Part shown: positions 21,366 to 32,496 of the stretch, piece by piece
How the letters are laid out: every line of letters starts with the position of its first letter
Position numbering within the stretch: position 1 is the first letter of the stretch
Source: Thalassia testudinum
Lineage: Eukaryota; Streptophyta; Magnoliopsida; Alismatales; Hydrocharitaceae
NCBI GenBank assembly: GCA_037157565.1
Contig: JAZHRO010000002.1
Location: 33,934,501 to 33,998,500, forward strand
DNA length: 64,000 nucleotides
Reading direction: 5' to 3'
Translations under genes and position numbers: made by a program
The notes under the pieces: model-generated
Databases searched by the model: none
Seen by the model: only the letters and a program-made list of their open reading frames with translations
Told to the model about the DNA's origin: nothing

Positions 21366-22203
21366 TCAAACAAAATGATAAATTACGCTCTTTTAGCCTG
21401 TATAAACCTAGTGAATGGCAAATTAGGTTAAATCTTTCCTTTAGAAAAGGTTTTGTAAAGATATAAGCTAATTGATTTTCTGTTTTAACAAATTCTAGGT
21501 TGATTTCTCCTTTTAAGACATAATCTCTTAGAAAATGGTGTCAAACATTAATATGTTTAGTCCTAGAGTATTGAAATGGATATTTAGATAAGTTTATGGC
21601 ACTAGTGTTGTCACAAAGTTTTTTGTTATTCTTGTAGGATAGGCCAAAATCTTGCAGGGTTTGTTTCATCCATAATAGTTGGGGATAGGCTAAAGATGCA
21701 GCTACATATTCAGCTTCTGTTATTAAAAGTGAAACAGTGTATTGTTTTCTAGAGAACCAAGAGACTATGGAATTTTTGAGAAATTGACACGTTCCACTAG
21801 TACTCTTTCAGTCTATAAAGCTACTCGCATAATCAACATCACAAAAAGAATAAAGTTCCAATGTGTCTGACTTCAGATAGAAAAGTCCTAAGTCTTGTGT
21901 GTGGTTTAAGTATCTAAGTATTCTTTTAGCAGTATTTAGATGTAATTCTTTAGTGTTTACTTGAAAGCGAGCACACAAACAAGTGCTAAATAGAATATCA
22001 GGTCTACTAGCAGTCAAGTATAATAAAGATCATATCATGCTTCTATACAATTTTGATCTACAGACTTACCTGTGTCATCAGATTTTAGCTGTGTAGAAGC
22101 TGCCATAGGTGTTTCTTTTCCTTTTACTTTGTCTATGGAGAATTTCTTCAAGATCTCTGTAGTGTATTTGGTTTGAGATAAGAAAATTCCATAGCATAGC
22201 TGG
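21366..22203 (-). pseudogene. Sirevirus-like copia reverse transcriptase C-terminus and RNase H, decayed
   Basis: On the minus strand, translation across stops gives TEILKKFSIDKVKGKETPM, then RPDILFSTCLCARFQVNTKE, AKRILRYLNHTQDLGLFY, STSGTCQFLKNSIVSWFSRK, TEAEYVAA and a C-terminal IFTKPF. These are the hallmark segments of copia RNase H, of the Sirevirus style. Several in-frame stops and at least one frameshift show it is dead. The part upstream in the protein continues at 23986 after solo LTR G. Confidence 0.85.
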
Positions 22204-23239
22204 TGATGTGCATACGTCTATTGGCCTAAAGTACTTATTTATGCATATTCCTAGGTCTATAAAAGCATCATGTATTATAGATATTGCATAACATGCATCA
22301 TTTTGCATTTAAATTAGCTTGTATAAATTCTAGGTTAATTGGCCTCTTTTCATGGTCAGGGGATAAGGCAAAATTTATCAGGGCCTCAAATTGAAGATTG
22401 AACCGTACGGATCTGATAAGGGTGATGACCGGAGTCCAACGCCTCCGAGATCGCCCCGATCGGACCTCCATAACATCAGATGTAGTCTAAGAAAGATCAG
22501 AGATCAAGGACCAAGGTGTTGTAAAATCCACACATCAGATGACAAATCCAACCGCACGGACGGGTTCGAATCGACGATCGCAGTCCAATGGCGTCAAAAT
22601 CAGTTCAATCCGATATTTGTAGCACCATCTACAAGTCAAAAAAGATGGACGACTAGGATGGCGCCATGTGGTGCCATCCCAGCCGCCGAAAATGGCCCAA
22701 GCCACCCCCACAGCACTTCTTAACGCGATGATCAATGAATCTCCGCCATTGGATCATCGATCCAATGGCTGAGATTTAATCTCAGGCCACGCACCTCATC
22801 TCCTGAAGGCGAAGGGTGCTTGATCTCGACCGTTGGATTGCGATCCAATGGTCGTGAATGCTTGCACTCTAAACCAAAGAGCAACACAAATCGAGGTGCA
22901 GTGCATTGGTTCAGAGGTCGTTCGTGAAGATGGAGGCGCAGGTTTGAGGTGTGCTTTGCAGCCAAATCAAGCGAGCGCATAGGCACACCAAAATTGAGCC
23001 GTTTAATTGGCGATGAGCAGCATCAGCAGTGGCTACATGGCGACATGTGGTACGAGCGCCATGATTACACGTGTACCCATGCGTAATCGCACGCACGATC
23101 ACACGTGAGCGTTGCATGCATGATAAGGCGAAAGGGCTTGAGCACTTATAAGCCATTCGATCAAGAGATGGATTGAACATGATGGTGTGTGCACAACGGC
23201 TAAAGAAGAAGAGGCATGCCTTCACTAACGTTTGGCTAC

Positions 23240-23261
23240 AGTGACGATTATATTCGTCACT
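23240..23261. repeat. Stem-loop upstream of TATA in LTR G
   Basis: AGTGACGA and TCGTCACT are perfect 8-bp arms around TTATAT, the counterpart of the A stem-loop. Confidence 0.75.
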
Positions 23262-23331
23262 AAAGACCACAGCATTAATTCTAAGCCTTGTAAAAAGACC
23301 TCTATGCCCCCATTCCTACAACTATAAAAGG

Positions 23332-23340
23332 CCACCCCTA
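23332..23340 (+). promoter_or_regulatory. TATA box of LTR G
   Basis: CTATAAAAG in plus orientation, in a context (CCTACAACTATAAAAGG) shared with other LTRs here. Confidence 0.55.
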
Positions 23341-23985
23341 CCACTCATTTCACCATCACTTTCTCTCTTCTCTCAACCCCTCCAAAGCTCTATGAGCTGG
23401 TCCCATACCTGGGATGCTCCATTAGAGTTATAAAGATAATTTTTCCATCTTCTTACCCCTTCGTGGAGTATCCTGCAGTTTCCCTCTAGCCACCATTCAG
23501 GAAGCGAATCCCACTGCAATGTTCCCCTGCTCCATCCTCCGTCTTCGTCTTCTTTCATCCAGCATCTCACCATCCTCGTCCGGGTGTCCCATCAACGTGG
23601 CTTGTCCTTCGAGCAGTCGTCGAGGAGGAAAATTCTCATCCTGTTCTCTTTTATCGCTTTCGAGTGTAGCATATATATGTAATGAACATGATGGATATAA
23701 AGCATTTGTTTATTCTCTTCCTATTTTCTCTTTATTTTGATTATTCTTTCTCTCTCTTCTATTAATTATTCTTCAAGTAGAATAGCTAGTAGATTAATTT
23801 CAACCAGCTAATCTACTTTCGAGACAATAATTTGAATGTGATTTTTAATCAAACGTTCGCCTCCCCGTGTTTGACCCAGGACTCACCAGAGCTTCGGTTA
23901 AATTATCTGTTTGTCAAATTTTTACGTGACTACAATGATAAGGTTTTCAAACTCAAATCTCTTAGCGTAGAAATCACGTTCAACA

Positions 23986-24371
23986 GCTAGTCAATTTGAA
24001 GTCTGAGAAAGAACTGAAGTTCTCCCATCATGCTCATCTCAAACTGATCCTACATTACCTTTGCAAATTCATGGCATAATAGATCATTAGTAGCACCGAA
24101 AATGATATCATCTACATAAATTTATCTTATTAAGAGATCCTTTTATTTTCTTTTTGGAATAAGGTTGGATTTATTTTGCCAATTTTAAATTCATTTTCAA
24201 TTAAATAAGTTTTTAATCTGTCGTACCAAACCTGTGGAGCTTGTTTTAGACCATATAATGCTTTATTTAATTTGTATATGTATTCTGGATGTTTAGCATC
24301 TTCAAAGCCCGGAGGTTGTTTAACATAGACTTCTACCTTGATAAATCCATTTAGAAAGGCACTTTTGACGT
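23986..24371 (-). pseudogene. Copia reverse transcriptase, middle part
   Basis: Minus-strand translation gives SAFLNGFIKVEVYVKQPPGF, then HPEYIYKLNKALYGLKQAPQ and VWYDRLKTYLIENEF. These are the standard central motifs of the copia reverse transcriptase. The catalytic YVDD-type motif is not readable: the region after LFQKENKR contains stops and reads DKFM...ISF. Both ends abut insertions (G at 23985, E at 24372), and the fragment joins the N-terminal part at 35930. Confidence 0.85.
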
Positions 24372-25529
24372 TGATTGCACAACAATCATGTAACCTAAAT
24401 CACCTAAATTAAGCAAGATCTTGGATAAATTAGGAGTAATGCATTCATAGGTATCGTAATTTGCACAATAGCCATTTTATTAGTCGTATAGATAATATCA
24501 TGATTTTATGTACTAAAGAGAGATGATTTTAATCACAGATGAGTCGAAGCCACGAATGTCAGATCAGAATGGACAGATATAATCAAAATGACGATGGGAG
24601 TCCAACACTTCTGAAATCGTCTCGATTAGACAACCAAGGCATCATGTGCAGTCCATAAAAGAATAGAGATCATAAGGCCAAAAGATAAAGATCCAAGCCT
24701 CAGATGAAGAATCCAACCACACGGATGAATCTGGATCGACGATCGCAGTCCAACGGTGGAAAAAACAACCCGATCAGAGGTCTACAGCACCAGATACAAG
24801 GAAAGGAAGATGGACAGTCGCCCCTTCATAGCCGCCCCATCTAGGAAGGCCACCCTCACACGCTGTGGGCTGTTGGATCTTCATCCAACAGCCACGAGCA
24901 TGCCACATTGCCTGCCTTACCGCACCTCATCTAAGGAAAGAAAATCTCGACCGTTAGATCTTCATCCAACGGACGAGAATAAGTTTCCTTAAAACAAGAA
25001 CACAACAATATGGATGCGTGGCACAGTGGTGAGCACACTCAACCACAAGCACAAGACATGCATTCGAGTAGTGATGCGTGAGGATCTGAAAGGCAGTGGC
25101 GCACGGGCGCTATTGCTCGTTGGATTTGCATCGGCACACACTGACGTGATTGCATGGTGCGATCAGGATGCTCCACGGCTGTGTGCGCAAAGAAACCACG
25201 CGTTTTGCGAAAAAGGCGAGGTGCATGTGCACAAGAGCCATCCGATCGTGAGATTAGATAGCTGATGATTAGGCACTGAAAATAGGTGAGCGGGCGTGCG
25301 AAGAAAAGAAGAGAACGCGCACAAGAGCAGCTAGAGAGTCCGATCCAGATCCGACGCACGAGAGCGTGTCACATGTCGAGCCCAGATTGAATCCACACAT
25401 AGAGGGCTTGTTGGAGGTTATTTTGAGGCCAAATCTGATCCGTTGATCTCCCGATCGACGGATCTGATTTCCTAGGAGTTGTTACACAAGATTAAGGGCT
25501 AAAATGCCCACTTTTGCCCCTCATCAAAG

Positions 25530-25538
25530 CTATAAAAG
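25530..25538 (+). promoter_or_regulatory. TATA box of element E
   Basis: CTATAAAAG in the 5' LTR; the matching site in the 3' LTR is at 35443-35451. Confidence 0.55.
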
Positions 25539-25974
25539 AAGGCCTAGGATCCCCTAGTTGAAGGCATCTTAAGATACAACTCTTCCACCTTCTCTGCAAC
25601 TCTCTGTCCCTCTGCAACTCCTCTCCGACCTTCATCCCGACTCTCTGTATCTGAGGTGTTACCGTACCTCTCACAAGCATCCTACAAGTGGCGTCATCTC
25701 TCTGCCACTTTCTATCTCTCTCTCTCTTTCTCTCACTCAATCTATCTATCTATTTGTTTCTAGTAGCATTCTCTATTATGAAAACTCTATTTTATTTACA
25801 ATAAAATTCTGATCTTCCGAATGCATAAATCTGATTCCTATACATATATACATATGTAAATATCTATTAAGAACAAGTTCTATTGAAACACCTCTATATA
25901 AATTGTGATTGCCTCCCTGTGAACGACCCGATACTCACCGATTTTATAAATTTATTTGTCGACGTGTTTTTGCG

Positions 25975-25986
25975 CTATACTACAAC
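25975..25986 (+). promoter_or_regulatory. U5 motif complementary to tRNA-Asp 5' region (E)
   Basis: CTATACTACAAC is the exact complement of tRNA-Asp(GUC) nucleotides 4-15. It is kept unchanged in the 3' LTR at 35881-35892 although surrounding bases differ. Confidence 0.65.
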
Positions 25987-26026
25987 TGAATTAATTTTTA
26001 AAATGCAAATTATGTGCCAAACAAGT

Positions 26027-26043
26027 TGGTGCCATTGCTGGGG
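26027..26043 (+). other. Primer-binding site of E, tRNA-Asp type
   Basis: TGGTGCCATTGCTGGGG, three bases after the LTR end, is complementary to the tRNA-Asp 3' end with a few transitions. Confidence 0.8.
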
Positions 26044-27471
26044 AAGCAATGAAAATTTTTGAAGCTTTCTTTAGTGCAAATTTTTGATTTCTAACTGGTT
26101 ATTTTCATTGATTTCATGTGTATTGGAAATCAAGGAAATTAGAACGAAACACAACAATGGAAATTGCGAGTTCAAACCTCAGGTAAGTACCTATAGTTTA
26201 GATTAGTTAGATTTAGGATTTACTTGAACCCTAGGATTAGTTAGAATTTGTTTGCTTATTGAAAAAAAAAATGTCTCTTGATTTTTGGGTTAAAATAAAA
26301 TCTTAAGTTATAAAATCAATTCTTGAAGATCTGCACATTAAAAAATTCTCAAATTTTTACTGGACATGACTTTTCAAGTCAAGAATAATATATCCAAATT
26401 CTGTGCAAATCTGAGCTACATAAAATTTTTAAAAATTCATGCACTTATCTATTATCAATTCGATTATTGTTCTTGATATTTTGGAGTTCAAAATTTCATA
26501 GGAATTTTATACAACTCCGATTGACTTGAAGTTTGCAAAACTGAATTTTTGAGATAATCAAGAATTTAGAAAAAATCTGAAAAAATTATTTCTTGCATGT
26601 TTGGTTGCACGGATTATCCAATCACCAACTGGGGGTCAAAACAAACAGCAAAACCCCTAGTATAATTTAAATCAGAAAAAAATAGAAAACGTGCATTAAA
26701 AATTATTGAAAAATATTTTCTGAGTGCCTAGTTAGTGGTGCAAGAAGATCAATTGATTGCATTGCTTGTGTCACACCACTCATCTGATTTTGAACTTAAA
26801 AGAAGCATCTAGAATTATCTATGCTTAGGATTGCACATTAAGGATAGAGCACACCTGCATTTCCATATTTAAGGGAAATCTATCAAACAAATTAGGATTT
26901 ACAAAACTCTTGTGTGCCTCATCAAAACCTTGAATGAAAATATTAACTCAAGTGAACCCTGAAACTCATTAACACAAGCATTCGAATCTTAAAAATCACC
27001 TCATCATAAAAGAATTGCTTGTAAACCCTTTGTCTACGCACTTTACATATCTGAAATCAACTTTAAGGGCAAACACCCCCTAACGCCCATCATATTCCAA
27101 AAGCACATCAAACCCAAGCTTAAAATAGAGTAGACGTGCCCTAGGCAAGATTAATAGACTTGGGAACTTGAAACTAGATTGGGCTAAAGTGAAGGCCTTG
27201 TCTACTTGGACCCATTGGTGACAAGAAAGGTCAGTGCGGTAACCGTGTTAACCCTTAGTGGTATCCCACTGTGCAGGGTGTCCTAAGGGGTCCCACCCTT
27301 CTGGCCAGCCAAGTAATTCAAGGGTTGATCTAACCCAATCGTATTTTGGGGAGCCAGAATCAGGTCTAATTAGGGTTGACACTCTAAGGACTAGTTTGAT
27401 TGCTTGTATTGAGCAGGCGAGGTTTCTCTCATCTGTCTTCTCCTTCTCATCTATAGACATTCTTCTAGTGT
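26044..27471 (+). other. 5' leader of element E
   Basis: AT-rich untranslated leader without a credible gene. Positions 27180-27400 contain the block shared with the Y leader (TTGGTGACAAGAAAGG and downstream). Confidence 0.6.
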
Positions 27472-29300
27472 ATGCAAGGTAGATCTCAAAATCCTAATTT
27501 GCTGCCACCATTAGAAATAAATCCTAGGAGAAGACCTATTTATCTAGGATTTGAATCTGAACCCTCTGCAATGGCTAGTCACCACAAGGAAGAAGAGATT
27601 GATGAACAAAATTTGGATTCGATGACTCTCTTACAAAGGCAGATCACTAAGCAAGGACAGCATCATGACTGACAGATGGAAGTCATAGTGCAGGCCATCA
27701 CTCGATTCCAAAACAGAAGGGCAAACCAACCCCTCTGTGACTTTTATAACCCTCCTAACACCCAACCTGAACCCTTTGTTAGGGTACCTCAGGATGGGGA
27801 AAATTTTGAGCTCAAACCTCAGATCATTAACTTGATTCCCCACTTTCATTGTCGTGAGTCAGATGACCCCTTCCACCACCTTAAAGAGCTCCTACACATA
27901 GGAAGAACCATTGGCCCTAGGACCATGAATGAAGGTACCTTGATGATGAAGATGTTCCCATTCTCCTTAAAAGATAGAGGTACACATTGGTTGAGAATAA
28001 TTGGTAGACCAATCCTAACTTGGGAAGACCTGAGAAGCACATTCCTAAAGAAATTCTTCTCCGAAGGAAAAACTAATGCCCTTAGATGTGCTATAACAAC
28101 CTTTAAGCAGAACCCCAGGGAACAACTACATGAGGCTTAGGAGAGGTTCAATGATTTAGCTAGGAAATGCCCCCATCATGGCATTCCGAAGTGGCACTTG
28201 GCCCATATTTTCTATTATGGGTTAAGTGATAATCTGAAGAATTTTGTTGATGCAGCATGTGGGGGCAATTTCCTAAGCAAAGACGCTGAGAAAGCCTTTC
28301 AATTGTTCAAGAATATGTGTGAAAATTCCCTCAACAATGCCTCAATGTCCTCCTTTAACAGAGCTAATCAACCAAGGAGCGGAGTTTATGAAGTTAACAA
28401 CAATTCAAACTTGGTTGATTTAGAGCTAATTGCACAATGATTAGACAAGGTGGAACTCGTGGGAAAGAATGTCGAGAATTTGGATAAGAAGCTAGATAAC
28501 CTTCTAAAGGGAGGGAATTCCTTAGGTACGCAATCCAGATTAAATCCTATGCCTACCCAAGGAGTGCTTATATTAACCCACAACCAATTCCCCAACCCAC
28601 TAGGTCAGGAATCCGTGCGCAACATCAATAACCTAACCATGGCTCCACCTATGAGCCAACTATACTTGGACCCATCTCTTTCTGGGTACCAAGGAGGGAC
28701 CTTGATGCCCTGAAGTTCTGAACTAAGCAGCCCAATGCCTAGTTATCCTGAGGATGTGAATGCACTCCAGGGTTATACTAGAAATGAGCCTTATTCAAAC
28801 ACTTACAACCCTGGATGGCACAACCATCCTAATTTTGCTTGGTCAAGTCAAAAACTCGCCCAGGGTCCTAACTTGACTAAGCCCAACACTTATGGGCAAC
28901 CTACTAGGTACACAAAACCATGCACATACCAACCACAACCTACTCAAGAAAACCATCCCACTAATCTAAGTCAGGTCCTCAAAGAAATGAGGGAAATGAA
29001 TCTAAGACATAAAGAAGAAATGAATTAATTGAGGACAGATTTGATGGGACAATTAGACCAGCTAGTTGATGCTAGACAACACGGGATGTTGCCGTCCCAA
29101 CTGATCCCAAACCCAAGGAACTTCAATAGGGTTAATCAGCACAACACACAGGAGCAACTAGCACACCTAATTCAACCTGCTCCCTAGCACCCACCAGGTT
29201 TTGTTAACCCTAACCCAACCCAGGCTCAACCCATTTTGGAAAACCCACCTTACTCTTCTAACCCTGTGCACATGCCTATGCTATCTCTTTGAGAAGTGGG
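27472..29300 (+). pseudogene. Athila-type Gag, interrupted by stops
   Basis: One frame covers the segments starting at 27472, 27676, 28198, 28450 and 28735, separated only by single stop codons. The core matches retrotransposon Gag: HFHCRESDDPFHHLKELLHI, MFPFSLKDRGTHWL, TWEDLRSTFLKKFF, CPHHGIPKWHLAHIFYYGLS and AAFQL-like AEKAFQLFKNMCEN. These motifs are typical of Athila Gag, which forms the virus-like particle. After the core comes a Pro/Asn/Tyr-rich tail, and no zinc knuckle is visible, as is usual in Athila. The stops look like CAG, TGG and CGA decay, consistent with deamination. Apart from them the frame is continuous. Confidence 0.85.
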
Positions 29301-29456
29301 AAACAAATCCAAGATCCTTCTACATCAAAATCTTGCCAAGATCTTGAGGTGCCTGAATCTAACCTGGGATACCAAGCTAATCTAGAAAACAAGACATAGG
29401 ATTTGAATACTCATGATTTTTCTCAAGCACCTTTTTCCTGAAGCCTTATCAAACCC

Positions 29457-29812
29457 ATGGAAAAGAAAATCGATCAATCTGAGTGGCTTGAGATTCTAAA
29501 GCAAGTCCAAGTGAACATATCACTCCTCGAGGCTATTGAGAACATCTCGACCTATGCAAAATTTCTGAAGGAATTATGTACACCGAAATGCTAGGCCAAA
29601 TCATCAAAAAGGGTTGTGATTTCTGAACAAGCCAGTTCCATCATCCTAAATAAGCTCCCTCCTAAAAAGAAAGATCCAAGGACCCCCTTAATCTCATGTG
29701 AAATAGATGGTTTCATCCTGGATCAAGCCTTACTAGACCTTGGTGCCTCCATCAACTTAATCCCACAGAATTATATGAAGAGCTAGATTTAGGCCCCTTG
29801 CAACACGCTGAT
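29457..29812 (+). pseudogene. Athila-type aspartic protease, 5' part
   Basis: The frame gives EWLEILKQVQVNISLLEAIE, STYAKFLKELC, ISEQASSIILNKLPPKKKDP and ALLDLGASINLIP. The LLDLGASINL segment is the protease active-site region; Athila proteins have the same DLGAS form. It is in a different frame from gag, has a stop after CTPKC, and ends at solo LTR F. The second half resumes at 31377. Confidence 0.85.
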
Positions 29813-31376
29813 TGATGTGAGAATATTTCGCTTGATTAAGAAAATAATAGAATGATATGTCGCAATTTATGTGGTGGAAATCTCTCAATCAAACATTAAA
29901 ATAAATATCAATTTAAACCACGAAAAGGATGTCGTATCCATAGGGAGGCATAGATCCAATAAATTCACGAGTAGAGAGTAATAAAGTTTGCAGACACCTT
30001 CGTGAAATCAATTCGATGAATATGCTACTCTAAATGGAACTTGCAATTTCAATAAAAGTTCAAGGTTATTTATGTAATTTTCACGTCAGGAATCAAGCTC
30101 CCAAAAGTATGTATGTGATGCATGTGTAGTGGCATATCATGTAAGTTTGAATTGCATGCAAATCTGAATTAAATTTCAATGTTAAATGATGCACATAACT
30201 CAAGTTAAGCAAATTCACGAAATTGTAAGTGCACCCATGCAATTTTTCCTGAATAAAATAATCAAATATTCAAGTGACAATGGCATGCAATGTAAATTTT
30301 AATTCTTCCAAAAATAGAGGAAACTTCCTCTCTCTTCTTTACGCGTGTGGAGGCGTGGTGGCCGGCCGACTGAAGCCCGATGGCGGTGCGTGGGAGAGAG
30401 AAGGTCACCACGACGGTGGGGCACGGCCGAAGGTGGTCGGTGGCGGTCAGCCGGAGAGCTTGACGCCGGTGGAGCTTCTTCCTATTGCTAGCTACCAGCT
30501 ACAAGAGGGGATGTGGGCTTCTGCTGTTGCGTGCGCATAGCTAGGCATCGCGCGTGGGATCTGCTGGTTGGTGCGCCGCGTGTAAAGAAGAAGGGTCGTG
30601 CATGGAGGTAGCGCGTTGCTGTTGTTGTACGCGCCTGCTGGCCGTGCGTGGAGGGGATGCACTTGCGCTATTGCACGCACCTGCTGGCCGTGCGTGGAGG
30701 GGATGAATTTGTACAATGGAGGCGTGATGGACGATAGTGGTGTGCAGATGCATGGTTGCGTGATGAAGCTGGTGCGTTGCTGCTGTCACCATGCGTAGGA
30801 GGTCGAGGGCGGGCGGAGGTGGAAGGAAGAAGAGGAAGAAGAAGCTCGCCAAAGGTCCCACAATGCACGCGGAAGTCCCATGGTGCCTGCCTGTTGCATA
30901 GTGGTGGAGATGGAGAAGAAGTCTCTGCGAGAGGGGTGATGCTTCCTTTTCTACCACCGTAGTTCACCTCATTTTTGAACCCAACGCACGGGTGTTTGGT
31001 TTAACAAATCTCCCCCACCTTTCCCTCATTTTGTTTGGGCCTTGCGAGATCGCCTCCAACAACTCCCGCGCGATGAGGTGCTGCTGTTGCACGTGGAGCA
31101 GCGCAGGTGTCGATGGTTTGCTCTGCGGGGAAAAAAAATAAAATAAAAAGAAAATGGGTTATTTACAGAGTTATTCCAAAATTATGCATGTAATGCATAC
31201 ATGCCACCATAATTTATATCACCTTCTATTACACGTGAATGTGATGTATAAAACAAACATGCCATCATATTTATAAATTAATCTATTTATAAATCAAGTA
31301 TGCTATGTACAAGTAGAAATCCTTCTAATATCTAGGTATTTATGCGTTCGATTAGCCCACAAATGCGGTCTCATCA
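29813..31376 (-). mobile_element. Solo LTR F in the protease of element E
   Basis: A 1.56-kb LTR from TGATGTGAGAA to TCTCATCA, flanked by the perfect duplication CTGAT (29808-29812 and 31377-31381). Removing it restores the protease reading (LQHAD then VTLQLTDKSTKIPKG). Orientation is minus, from the U5 signature CATAGGGAGGC at 29939. Its right end resembles that of LTR X. The GC-rich middle (30340-30960) has overlapping frames on both strands that I do not accept as genes. Confidence 0.92.
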
Positions 31377-31924
31377 CTGATGTGACTCTTCAGCTTACTG
31401 ATAAGTCAACCAAAATTCCAAAGGGCCTTCTGCAGAATGTGATTATAAAAGTGAGGGATTGTGAGTACCCTGTGGACTTCCTTGTTCTAGATATGTAGGC
31501 ATCAGAAAACCTGAACCACACCCCGATAATCTTAGGGAGACCTTTCTTGGCCACTGCCAAGGCTCTAATCAACTGTGAGACAGGGATTATAAACATCACC
31601 TCTGGAAGGAAATATTGTCAACTCAATATCTTTAAAACTTCCCAAAAGAATAAGGTGAATTGTGGTTCCATTGAGGTTGTAGGAACAATCGAACAAGTTT
31701 TGTCAATTCACACTAAAGATGATCTGAATCCTGCCAAAGCTCAAGACCAGCACGAAGGGAAAGAAGGGGATGTACTTGAGGATGATTCTAATCTACCACC
31801 TCCCATAGAAACTCAAATTGAAAAGGATATTGAGATTGAGAAACTCTTGGGAGTAACTTATGACAAGTTGATGATAACATGTAGAATCCTCATTACACTC
31901 ACCCTGAGATCCAGGAACTATTAA
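31377..31924 (+). pseudogene. Athila-type aspartic protease, 3' part and linker
   Basis: The frame reads VTLQLTDKSTKIPKGLLQNV, CEYPVDFLVLDM, then TPIILGRPFLATAKALINCE. The ILGRPFL segment is the conserved second half of the retropepsin fold. Where Athila would go on to reverse transcriptase there is instead an acidic linker (EGKEGDVLEDDSNLPPP) and a stop. One stop (TAG) interrupts LDM. The polymerase region is absent, not merely mutated. Confidence 0.82.
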
Positions 31925-32496
31925 AGTTTGAGGGAGATCAAGAGAGTGGACCATCTAAGGACATGAATGAGGAAATAACCCTAGAAGAAGAAGTTCGACA
32001 CATAATGGACTAGGGAAGAATTTATAAACCAATCGGTTCAAATGGATGGCTTGAATCTGAGGGAGAAATGACTTCATATGAGGAAGAGGCAATACCTGAT
32101 GAAGAGTTTGACGAATTCAGCACAACTCTATCTTTTCCCTCATATGACCCAAAGCCTGGAGAACTCATGATTTTTTATATCAACTATCGATATAAGGATC
32201 CTTATGATTCTCATTTAGAACCAAACCTAAATCTCAATCATGATTTCGATCCAGACCCTATACCACCTCTTCTTGATCTTTCGAACTAGATTAATGAACA
32301 GGCTCTGCATCCTGAACCTCATCCACCTGACCTTATTCCATATTTCAAATCAGAAACACTTTTTGGGGTAGGACTGCATCATCAGCTGGTCCGCATTTGT
32401 GAATCACTGATTCTTGGACCAAATGATCATATCTTTATACTAATCTTGAATCTCTTTGCAACAGTTATTACTTCTTCTCTTGACTCACAATATTGA
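31925..32496 (+). pseudogene. Third ORF of element E, tail module shared with elements A-C and X
   Basis: The best open part is 32068-32496 with one internal stop at 32287. It contains SYDPKPGELMIFYINYRYKD, then FGVGLHHQLVRICESLILG. The first segment matches element C (YDPEPGEGMILDVNYHYADP) and the second matches C (FGVGVHNQLVRISRPLILG) and X. It is acidic with no known domain. It ties the short elements to an Athila gag-bearing relative. Function unknown. Confidence 0.65.

Larger units (their letters stand above)
22204..23985 (+). mobile_element. Solo LTR G in the copia reverse transcriptase
   Basis: A single LTR of about 1.78 kb, starting TGATGTGCATACG and ending CACGTTCAACA. It is flanked by GCTGG and GCTAG, a 5-bp duplication with one change. 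No internal sequence or second LTR is attached, and copia coding sequence resumes directly on both sides. It is related to the LTR of element A, read inverted: shared ATGCATAAC phrases, U5 signature CTCCCCGTGTTTGACCC at 23861-23877, TATA at 23332-23340 and a stem-loop upstream of the TATA at 23240-23261. An ACTACAATGAT motif at 23929-23939 is the counterpart of the tRNA-complementary element. Confidence 0.88.
24372..26023 (+). repeat. 5' LTR of element E
   Basis: Starts TGATTGCAC and ends GTGCCAAACA. It has inverted repeats of TGTTGGAT/ATCCAACA (24867-24892) and CCGTTAGAT/ATCCAACGG (24949-24972), a TATA at 25530-25538, a CT-rich stretch at 25715-25740 and the U5 signature GCCTCCCTGTGAACGACCCG near 25911. 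It is clearly more diverged from its partner LTR than the LTR pairs of A or C, so E is older. Confidence 0.9.

Noticed and set aside
27258..27482. Short frames in the E leader just before gag
   Set aside because: Match to the Y leader is at DNA level with frame-breaking differences, so this is conserved leader, not protein.
30274..30967. Frames in the GC-rich part of solo LTR F
   Set aside because: Both-strand overlap, His/Ala/Ser-rich shadow translations, and position inside a precisely bounded LTR.
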